Part shown: in pieces, positions 1 through 5,564 of the stretch
Layout: every line of letters begins with the position of its first letter
Numbering within the stretch: the first letter of the stretch is position 1
NCBI GenBank assembly: GCA_902773475.1
Contig: CACYEO010000057.1
Span: 1-7,161 of the forward strand
Length of the DNA: 7,161 nucleotides
Origin: an uncultured bacterium
GTDB taxonomy: Bacteria > Verrucomicrobiota > Kiritimatiellia > RFP12 > UBA1067
Direction: 5' to 3'
The notes under the pieces: generated by a model
The model's input: the letters and a program-made list of their open reading frames with translations, nothing else
What the model was told of the DNA's origin: nothing
Databases searched by the model: none
Made by a program: the position numbers and the translations under genes

Positions 1-1065
1 GTCATCGGCGGCAGCGCGCAGTCCGCGGAGTTCCGCATTCTCGGCGACGACTTCGACACGCTGAACGCCGCCGGTCTAGCCACGGCCAGAGACGCCGCGG
101 CCGATCCGTCCTGCACGGACGTTGCGCACTCCATACGCATCGGGCGCCCGGAAACGCGCCTCTATCCGAAAAGGGCGGTTCTCAACGACCTTGGCGTGAC
201 CCCGGATGCGCTCGGCACCTCGCTCCGCGCGTCGTTCGCCGGGCTGAAGTGCTCTCGTTTCACCAAGGGCGACCGCTCGTACGATGTCCGCGTAAGGTTC
301 GCGGAGAAGGATGGATTTTCGCAGGTCGGCGCGTTGAACTTTCCTGGTGCGGATGGAGTCCCCTTCGCACTTGATTCCGTGGCGCGGAAGGAACGCGTGA
401 TGAAGCCGGTGCAGATCGTCCGCTCTATGAAACGGCGGGCCGTGACGGTTTATGCAAACAATGCGCGCGGCTACGGGCTTGGCACTACCCTCGGCGTTCT
501 CCGCGCGGCGGCGGGAAAGCACCTACCGCCCGGCTATGAGACGACCGTCGGCGGCACCGCGGAATACATGGACGAGACGTTCGGTGAGTTCGCACTTGTT
601 ACAAGCGTCGCGATCATCCTTACGTATCTGCTTCTCGCGGCAATCATGGAATCTTGGACGATGCCATTCGTCGTCCTCTTCACCGTTCCGTTCGCCTATC
701 TCGGAATGTTCGCCGCTTTGTGGATCTCGCACACTACGTTCACGGTGTTCGGGCTGCTGGCGGGAATCATGCTTGTCGGCGTTGTGGTGAACGCGGCCAT
801 CCTCATCGTCGATGAGCGCACGATGCTTATCGCAAAAGGAATGGCCCCGCGCGCCGCGACGCTCAAGGCGTCCGCGGCGAAGTTCCGGCCCGTTCTGATG
901 AGTTCGGCGGCGTCGCTCTTCGGAATGTTGCCGATGGCGCTTGGAAGCGGACTCGGATCCGAGCTCCGCGCCGCCATCGGCATTGGATCGGTTGGCGGCA
1001 TTCTTCTCTCCGCCGTTGTTTCCCTGTATCTCATCCCCGCTTTGACGAGCCTTGCGCGCAGGTAG
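1..1065 (+). CDS. RND-family efflux transporter, C-terminal part (5' end outside window)
   Basis: Frame 1 is open from the first base to the TAG at 1063-1065, giving 354 residues of a protein that is normally about 1000-1050 long, so it is cut by the window edge. The GTG at base 196 is internal and not a start. The first ~190 visible residues resemble the second periplasmic loop of the pump: a GxDxxxLxxxA segment, then DVxxSxxxGxPE, then LGVTPDALG. About five membrane segments follow at fragment residues ~197-218, 222-243, 247-270, 296-318 and 325-350. Family signatures include VGGTAEYMDETFGEF before the first helix, GVVVNAAILIVDE in the third, and FRPVLMSSAASLFGMLPMALG in the fourth. By family, it is a proton-driven inner-membrane exporter working with a periplasmic adaptor and an outer-membrane channel; neither partner is visible. 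The spot where AcrB has Lys940 is Asn here, as in many relatives. Substrate cannot be told. It ends the rightward unit and converges with the membrane gene at 1116-2462. Confidence 0.93.
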   Translation, partial: VIGGSAQSAEFRILGDDFDTLNAAGLATARDAAADPSCTDVAHSIRIGRPETRLYPKRAVLNDLGVTPDALGTSLRASFAGLKCSRFTKGDRSYDVRVRFAEKDGFSQVGALNFPGADGVPFALDSVARKERVMKPVQIVRSMKRRAVTVYANNARGYGLGTTLGVLRAAAGKHLPPGYETTVGGTAEYMDETFGEFALVTSVAIILTYLLLAAIMESWTMPFVVLFTVPFAYLGMFAALWISHTTFTVFGLLAGIMLVGVVVNAAILIVDERTMLIAKGMAPRAATLKASAAKFRPVLMSSAASLFGMLPMALGSGLGSELRAAIGIGSVGGILLSAVVSLYLIPALTSLARR

Positions 1066-1067
1066 CC

Positions 1068-1099
1068 CGCGCCATGGCGCGCACGGCGAATTCCCGCCG
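1068..1099. repeat. GC-rich inverted repeats between convergent genes
   Basis: The 50-base gap between the two convergent stop codons holds a 14-base perfect palindrome centred on CCATGG (1068-1081) and a second small inverted repeat, CGGCG (1084-1088) with CGCCG (1095-1099) and a 6-base loop. Neither is followed by a T-run on either strand, so this is not a textbook intrinsic terminator. The hairpins could still help end transcription or protect both 3' ends. Low certainty. Confidence 0.3.
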
Positions 1100-1115
1100 C
1101 GGTTTGCGTATGCGT

Positions 1116-2462
1116 CTATGCGGCGGATGCGGGCGGCGGCGGTTCGCGGCGCAGGCCCGCGGACACGGTCAGACATGCCGCCGACGGGGCGGCGAGAATC
1201 GCCGCGACGCCCATGATCCATCCCGGCGCGCCTGCGGCGAGGAACGCGGCGAGCAAGGCCGCGAGAGTCCCGAAATACGCGATCTGCCCCGCGAAAACGA
1301 GTTTCGATCTTTTGCGCACCGCCGCAAAGCCTTCGACGCATCCGCGCAGAGCCTGCGCCGCAGGAAGCAGCGCGTACAGTCCCATGACGGTGCGTGCCTT
1401 AGGGAGGTGTTCCGGGGCGAGATTCTGGAATTCCGAGAAGTAGAAGCGCGCGGCGGAATCCGAAATTGCGAAAGACAGCGGAAGCACGGCGAGGCAGAGC
1501 CCCGCGCAGAGCGAATAGAGCGGAAGCCGGAAGTCCCGCGGCCTTTCCGGAGGAAACTGGATCGCCACCTGCTGCATTCTGAGAGAGCCGAATCCGACGG
1601 CGTTTGCGAGGCCTACCGTGAGGTAGTGCACGTTCAGCGCCGTCCGCCCGTCGGCGGACCGGCTGATGAAGAACGCCGCCACGAGCGGAGAGAGCGCGAG
1701 GAGAAGCCCTCCGAACGAAAGCGGGACGGCGAAACGGAACTGGCGCGCGGCGGAGGAGTCGCCGGCGGACGGACCGCGTTCCGCAGGGAGCGAGTCTACG
1801 AATTTCCGGGCGAACAGCCATGTAAGCCATGTTTCAACCCAGCACGCGGCTGTCGTGGCGGCAAGTCCCCACAAGTGGCCTGAAAGTCCGGCCGCGCGGA
1901 AAACGGGCGCGGCGGCGAGCGTCAGGATTATGCGGATGAATGTGGCGGCGTTCGCTTTTCCGGATTCGCGCGCGTTGAACAGCGCGACGAGCGGAACGTT
2001 GCGGAAGAAAAACGCGATTTGCATGAAGACGCCCCAGAAGAGCGTTTCGCGGGCGCGTCCTATCATGATATCCGCGCGTTCCGGCCCGCAAGTCCCTTCC
2101 ATGTTCAGCAGGGCCCCGAAAATCCAGTTGGAAATCGCGGGTATCGCGAGCAGCGCCTGGATTGCCGCGAGCACTGCGGTGCAGGCGAAGTTCAGGCGGC
2201 GGAAAGCCGCGAAGCCTTCCGCCGTGCGCCCGAACACCATGCCAGTGGTTATCAGGCCTCCGCCGAGCGCGCCCACGAGGAACATGACGGTCTGCCCCTG
2301 CGCGAACGCGGTCAATTCGTCCACGCCGAGAGGACCGAGCGTTACGATCGAGGCTACGAGAGGATAGGTCAGGCATTGCGAAAACGCCTGGAAGAAAAGC
2401 GGCGCGTAGTAGCGCGTCACGCGCCACGCCGCAAAGCCGCCTGTCCTGTCAGCTTCGTCCAT
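1116..2462 (-). CDS. Multi-pass membrane protein, MATE/ANKH-like (MOP superfamily-like) transporter
   Basis: A 448-residue, strongly hydrophobic protein with roughly 11-12 predicted membrane segments, the usual size and layout of MATE/MOP flippases and exporters. Hydrophobic stretches lie near residues 18-42, 57-78, 92-112, 140-162, 173-190, 194-217, 243-266, 276-297, 314-334, 358-377, 388-412 and 414-435. A hydrophilic linker at ~220-242 splits it into two halves, each opening with a similar helix start (YYAPLFFQAFSQ at 19-30; RFAVPLSFGGLL at 243-254), as expected of an internally duplicated fold. From memory, the second half resembles the progressive ankylosis protein ANKH in pattern: PLVAAFFISRSADG (259-272) like RPIVNLFVSRDLGG, and a later short-helix/LRG/KxxxV stretch. 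The ANKH link is inference and the substrate is unknown. The C-terminal tail is Arg/Pro-rich. It is the last gene of the leftward set, 37 bases after kdsD. Its upstream GGGA is a poor ribosome site, and a strong hairpin ends 13 bases before its ATG, so expression may be low or controlled. Confidence 0.75.
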   Translation of the reverse strand: MDEADRTGGFAAWRVTRYYAPLFFQAFSQCLTYPLVASIVTLGPLGVDELTAFAQGQTVMFLVGALGGGLITTGMVFGRTAEGFAAFRRLNFACTAVLAAIQALLAIPAISNWIFGALLNMEGTCGPERADIMIGRARETLFWGVFMQIAFFFRNVPLVALFNARESGKANAATFIRIILTLAAAPVFRAAGLSGHLWGLAATTAACWVETWLTWLFARKFVDSLPAERGPSAGDSSAARQFRFAVPLSFGGLLLALSPLVAAFFISRSADGRTALNVHYLTVGLANAVGFGSLRMQQVAIQFPPERPRDFRLPLYSLCAGLCLAVLPLSFAISDSAARFYFSEFQNLAPEHLPKARTVMGLYALLPAAQALRGCVEGFAAVRKRSKLVFAGQIAYFGTLAALLAAFLAAGAPGWIMGVAAILAAPSAACLTVSAGLRREPPPPASAA

Positions 2463-2475
2463 CCGTCCCGCCCGC

Positions 2476-2498
2476 GCCGCGCCGCCGCGCGGCGCGGC
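2476..2498 (-). other. Very stable GC hairpin between kdsD and the membrane-protein gene
   Basis: GCCGCGCCGC (2476-2485) and GCGGCGCGGC (2489-2498) are perfect inverted repeats separated by 3 bases. They fill most of the 37-base gap after the kdsD stop codon and end 13 bases before the next ATG. There is no T-run, so it is not a standard terminator. It could protect the kdsD 3' end, pause polymerase, or limit translation of the downstream gene. Confidence 0.6.
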
Positions 2499-2499
2499 C

Positions 2500-3480
2500 T
2501 CAAAGAACCTTCATCTTGGGAAGATCCTGGATGTCCACCATGCCGACGACGCGGCCGTCTTGCGAACATACGGGAAGATCGTCGATGCGGCGCTTTTCGA
2601 AAACCCGCAGCAGATCCGCGGCGTACGCCCCTTCGTCGATGAAGACCGGCTTGCGCGTCATGTAGTCCGCGACATGGTCGTGCAGGATGTCATGTCCTTC
2701 CGACACATGGCGGCGGAAGTCGCCGTCCGTGAATATCCCGGACAGGCGTCCTTCCGCGTCCGCGACGACGGCGGAGCCGGCTTTCGCCTTTGTCATGGCC
2801 ATGAGCGCGTCAAGCACGGTGGCGGATTCGCCTACCTTGGCGAGACGCGCGCCGGTGCGCATTATGTCCGTCACTTTCAGCACGAGCGCGCGGCCTATCG
2901 CGCCTGCCGGATGGTTGAGCGCGTAGTCGGATTTCTTGAACTCGCGCGCATCGATCATGACCATGGCAAGCGCGTCGCCCATCGCCATGGTCGCGGTCGT
3001 GGAGTTCGTGGGCGCCATGCCGAACGGGCATGCCTCCTTGCCGCACGGGACTTCAAGGGCCACGTCCGCAAGACGCCCGAGCGTGGACTGCGCGTTTCCG
3101 ACGATTGCGACGACTTTCAGGCCGTGGCGCCTGACCGCCGGTATGAGCCGCACGACTTCTTCGGATTCGCCCGAAAACGACAGCGCCAGAAGCAGATCTT
3201 CCGCCGCGGTCATTCCAAGGTCGCCGTGCATCGCCTGGACCGGGTTGAGAACTATGGAGTTGGTCCCGGTCGAAGCGAAGATCGCGCTCATCTTCTCCGC
3301 GATGTGGAGATTCTTGCCGACGCCCGACACGACGACCTTGCCGCCGCGTTCTAGGCATTCAAGCATCAGCGCGATCGTCGCGGTGAACGTCCCGCCGAGC
3401 GATTCGCGCACGCGGCGGAGGCCTTCCGTTTCTATGTCGAAGACCTCGCGCGCGCGTTCCAGCATCCGTTCCGGCGTCAT
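2500..3480 (-). CDS. kdsD: Arabinose-5-phosphate isomerase (KpsF/GutQ/KdsD family: SIS + two CBS domains)
   Basis: 326 residues against about 328 for E. coli KdsD. The enzyme interconverts ribulose 5-phosphate and arabinose 5-phosphate in the cytoplasm, the entry to Kdo, the inner sugar of lipopolysaccharide. The SIS domain spans ~1-200: GVGKN (53-57), HGDLGM (85-90), SFSGESEE (101-108), EACPFGMAPTNSTTA (149-163), and NHPAGAIGRAL (189-199). Lys56, Glu105, Glu149 and His190 fall where the family's proposed catalytic Lys, two Glu and His lie. Tandem CBS domains follow at ~203-260 and ~270-326, with the typical GIFTDGDFRR (248-257) and DLPVCSQDGRVVGMVD (301-316). Deviations: Asn57 replaces the Ser of GxGKS, and HPAGAIGR replaces the usual HPGGxLGR. 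The start is the ATG overlapping the preceding Pta stop (ATGA, 3480-3477). Only a weak AGG precedes it, suggesting coupled translation. A sugar-isomerase paralog with another phosphosugar substrate is the main alternative. Confidence 0.92.
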   Translation of the reverse strand: MTPERMLERAREVFDIETEGLRRVRESLGGTFTATIALMLECLERGGKVVVSGVGKNLHIAEKMSAIFASTGTNSIVLNPVQAMHGDLGMTAAEDLLLALSFSGESEEVVRLIPAVRRHGLKVVAIVGNAQSTLGRLADVALEVPCGKEACPFGMAPTNSTTATMAMGDALAMVMIDAREFKKSDYALNHPAGAIGRALVLKVTDIMRTGARLAKVGESATVLDALMAMTKAKAGSAVVADAEGRLSGIFTDGDFRRHVSEGHDILHDHVADYMTRKPVFIDEGAYAADLLRVFEKRRIDDLPVCSQDGRVVGMVDIQDLPKMKVL

Positions 3481-4532
3481 GACGCCTGTTCCGCGGCTTT
3501 GGCCTGAAGCATCGCGATGGCCACCGTGCCCACGATGTCCTCTGCGGAGCATCCGCGCGAGAGATCGTTCAGCGGCTTTGCAAGGCCCTGCAGGACGGGG
3601 CCGATCGCTTCCGCGCCGGCCAGGCGCTGCACGAGTTTGTAGCCGATGTTGCCGGACTGGAGGTCGGGGAATACGAGCACGTTCGCGTCGCCGCAGAGCG
3701 CGCCGCCCGGATTCTTCAGTTCGGACACGGACTTCACGAGGGCGGCGTCCAGCTGGAGTTCGCCGTCGACCGGAATCCCGGCTTCGGCGAAGCGCGGCTT
3801 TGCGAGTTCCGCCGCCTGGCGCACCTTGTCCACGAGTTCGCCGGCCGCGGAGCCTTTGGTGGAGTAGGAAAGGAATGCGACTCTGGGTTCGCGCCCTGTC
3901 AGGGCTTTGAAAGTCTTCGCCGAGGCGAACGCTATGTCCACGAGCTGTTCGGCGGAGGGGTTGGGATTCACGGCGCAGTCCGCGAATGCGAGAACTTCGT
4001 CGCCGTTCGGGGCGGGGCGGGCGAGATCCATGAGGAAGCAGGAGGATGCGAGCTTCACGCCAGGCTGCGTCCCGATAGTGTGGAAAGCCGCGCGGAGCAT
4101 GTCGCCCGTAGAGGCGATCGATCCGGCCACGAGGCCGTGCGCGCGGCCCGTCTTCACCATCATGCCGCCGAAATAGATGCGCTTGCCCCTGAGCGTGGCG
4201 AGCGCCGCCGCGGCGTCGATTATCTTCTGTTTCTCCGGCGGCTTGCGCGATTCTTTCTTGTTCCACGCCTCCAGGTAGACGGCGGCGAGCTCCTCGCCGA
4301 GCGGCGATGTCGTGTAGTCTACGGTTTCGATGCCGCGATCCGAAAGTTTCAGCCCGGCCTTGGCTTCGGCCGCCGCGATTTCCTGCGGAGTCCCGAGCAC
4401 GACAGGATTTGCGATGCCGCGGTCCTTGACCGCGCACGCGGCGGTTATGACGCGCGGATCCATGCCTTCGGGCAGGACTACCGTGCCTTTGAACAGTTTG
4501 GCCTTCTCGACAATTTCCTTTATGGTGTTCAT
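3477..4532 (-). CDS. pta: Phosphate acetyltransferase-family protein (Pta-2)
   Basis: 351 residues, slightly longer than the usual ~325-330 of single-domain Pta. The family moves an acyl group between CoA and phosphate (acetyl-CoA + Pi = acetyl-phosphate + CoA) in the cytoplasm. Landmarks: LPEG (20-23), MMVKTGRAHGLVAGS (124-138), STGDMLR (141-147), EPRVAFLSYSTKGSA (215-229), DGELQLDAAL (256-265), FPDLQSGNIGYK (288-299) and NDLSRGCSAEDIV (322-334). The last motif carries the Ser-Arg pair (325-326) and Asp332 that match residues reported as catalytic in the Methanosarcina enzyme. It belongs to the Pta class, not the Ptb class, which lacks LSRG. Unusual: the conserved RPALQ after STxxxL reads RAAFH (147-151), and there is an extra ~14 residues around 60-115 rich in Lys/Glu. 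The start at 4532 is chosen for its AGGAG box. It has its own promoter and overlaps kdsD by four bases. Acyl specificity cannot be read from sequence. Confidence 0.88.
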   Translation of the reverse strand: MNTIKEIVEKAKLFKGTVVLPEGMDPRVITAACAVKDRGIANPVVLGTPQEIAAAEAKAGLKLSDRGIETVDYTTSPLGEELAAVYLEAWNKKESRKPPEKQKIIDAAAALATLRGKRIYFGGMMVKTGRAHGLVAGSIASTGDMLRAAFHTIGTQPGVKLASSCFLMDLARPAPNGDEVLAFADCAVNPNPSAEQLVDIAFASAKTFKALTGREPRVAFLSYSTKGSAAGELVDKVRQAAELAKPRFAEAGIPVDGELQLDAALVKSVSELKNPGGALCGDANVLVFPDLQSGNIGYKLVQRLAGAEAIGPVLQGLAKPLNDLSRGCSAEDIVGTVAIAMLQAKAAEQAS

Positions 4533-4536
4533 TTCT

Positions 4537-4542
4537 TCTCCT
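4537..4542 (-). promoter_or_regulatory. Ribosome binding site deciding the Pta-2 start
   Basis: AGGAGA (read leftward) lies 4 bases before the ATG at 4532. The reading frame stays open further upstream, but only this ATG has a good Shine-Dalgarno box and begins where Pta homology begins. Confidence 0.85.
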
Positions 4543-4563
4543 GTGCTTGGAAAGTTCCTGCGG

Positions 4564-4592
4564 ATTATACGCCATCCCCGGCGGTGCGTCAA
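4564..4592 (-). promoter_or_regulatory. Internal sigma70-type promoter before Pta-2
   Basis: On the leftward strand, TTGACG (4592-4587) is followed after exactly 17 bases by a perfect TATAAT (4569-4564). A start near 4557 would give a leader of about 25 bases containing the Pta-2 ribosome site. The TGA stop codon of Pta-1 (4591-4589) is part of the -35 box, so the promoter overlaps the end of the upstream gene. It should allow Pta-2, kdsD and the membrane gene to be transcribed apart from buk and Pta-1. Confidence 0.8.
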
Positions 4593-5548
4593 TCCCGCCG
4601 GCGGCGGTTTCCCGCCTGCACAGCCGTGGCGGCGACGGTGTTTACGATGTCGTCCACGGAACAGCCGCGAGAAAGATCGTTGCACGGACCGGCGAGTCCC
4701 TGGAGGACGGCGAAGCCCGATGCGCCGCCCATGCGCTCTGCGATTTTGTAGCCGATGTTGCCGGACTGGAGATCCGGGAATATGAGTACGTTCGCGCGGC
4801 CTGCGACGGGGCTTCCCTTCGCCTTGATCGCGGCCACCTCCGGAATGAGGGCTGCGTCGAGCTGGAGTTCTCCGTCGAGGATAAGATCCGGCGCGATGGC
4901 GCGGGCCGTCTCCGCCGCCTTGCGCACTTTTTCCACAAGCGGGTGCTCTGCGCTGCCTTTGGACGAGAACGACAGCATCGCCACGCGCGGCTCTTCGAAG
5001 CCGCAGAGCGTCCGGGCGGTCTCCGCCGTCGCCACGGCGATGCCTGCAAGCTCTTCCGCGTCCGGGCAGGGGTTCACCACGCAGTCCGCCAGGACGAGGA
5101 GTCCGTCTTCTCCGAACTCCGTGCGCGGGCTTTCCAGAAGAAACGCGGACGAGACGAGTTTCATCCCCGGAGCGGTTCTGATGATCTGCAGCGCCGGGCG
5201 GAGCATGTCGCCCGTTGAATGGACCGCGCCGGAGACGAGACCGTCCGCGTCGCCTTCCTTGACCATCATCATTCCGTAATACATCGGATCGGCCGCGAGT
5301 TTCGCCGCAGCCTCTTCGGAGAGCCCCTTCGCTTTGCGGAGTTCGTACAGGTCGGCCGCGTAAGTTTCAAGCCGCGCCTTGTTTTCCGCGGCCGCGATGA
5401 AATCCGGCGTGAGCAGAATGGGTTCCGCGACGCCTTCCGATGCGATGATCTCCGCCGCTTTCACTGTTCTCGCCTCGTCGCCTTCGGGCAGAACGATGCG
5501 TTTCACGGAGGCGCGCGCCTTCGCCTTGATTTTCTCCATTATCTTCAT
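4589..5548 (-). CDS. pta: Phosphate acetyltransferase (Pta-1)
   Basis: 319 residues. The body is more canonical than that of the neighbouring paralog: LPEGDEARTVKAAEI (20-34), GMMMVKEGDADGLVSGAVH (92-110), STGDMLRPALQII (111-123), EPRVAMLSFSSKGSA (186-200), DGELQLDAAL (225-234), IFPDLQSGNIGYK (256-268) and NDLSRGCSVDDIV (290-302). The Ser-Arg pair is 293-294 and the matching Asp is 300. It should make acetyl-phosphate (or another short acyl-phosphate) from the CoA ester for the kinase encoded just upstream. Oddity: between IAAAENKA (51-58) and RLETYAADLYELR (59-71) about 16-18 residues of the usual N-terminal Rossmann-like region are absent, including the strand normally reading like VxIIDP; the reading frame is intact. 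The ATG at 5548 is preceded by AAGGAG and lies 16 bases after the buk stop. The protein is clearly paralogous to Pta-2 (about 40-45% identical by eye outside the gap). The tail is Arg-rich. Confidence 0.92.
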   Translation of the reverse strand: MKIMEKIKAKARASVKRIVLPEGDEARTVKAAEIIASEGVAEPILLTPDFIAAAENKARLETYAADLYELRKAKGLSEEAAAKLAADPMYYGMMMVKEGDADGLVSGAVHSTGDMLRPALQIIRTAPGMKLVSSAFLLESPRTEFGEDGLLVLADCVVNPCPDAEELAGIAVATAETARTLCGFEEPRVAMLSFSSKGSAEHPLVEKVRKAAETARAIAPDLILDGELQLDAALIPEVAAIKAKGSPVAGRANVLIFPDLQSGNIGYKIAERMGGASGFAVLQGLAGPCNDLSRGCSVDDIVNTVAATAVQAGNRRRRD

Positions 5549-5554
5549 TCCGGT

Positions 5555-5560
5555 CTCCTT
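5555..5560 (-). promoter_or_regulatory. Ribosome binding site of Pta-1
   Basis: AAGGAG (read leftward) sits 6 bases before the ATG at 5548 and within the 16-base gap after the buk stop. It supports this start over the in-frame ATG three codons later and over longer upstream readings that would overlap buk. Confidence 0.85.
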
Positions 5561-5564
5561 CCGG

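Noticed and set aside
1068..1081. 14-base palindrome as an intrinsic terminator for the RND gene
   Set aside because: No loop beyond CATG and no T-run on either strand; listed only as an inverted repeat.
2500..4575. A 691-residue leftward reading frame seeming to fuse an Arg-rich protein to KdsD
   Set aside because: The part upstream of 3480 is the out-of-frame shadow of Pta-2: low-complexity Arg/Gly-rich with no domain. KdsD has a full-length family match from its own ATG.
4530..4685. Longer Pta-2 start extending into the end of Pta-1
   Set aside because: The added residues show no Pta homology and would overlap Pta-1; the ATG at 4532 has a strong ribosome site and follows the internal promoter.
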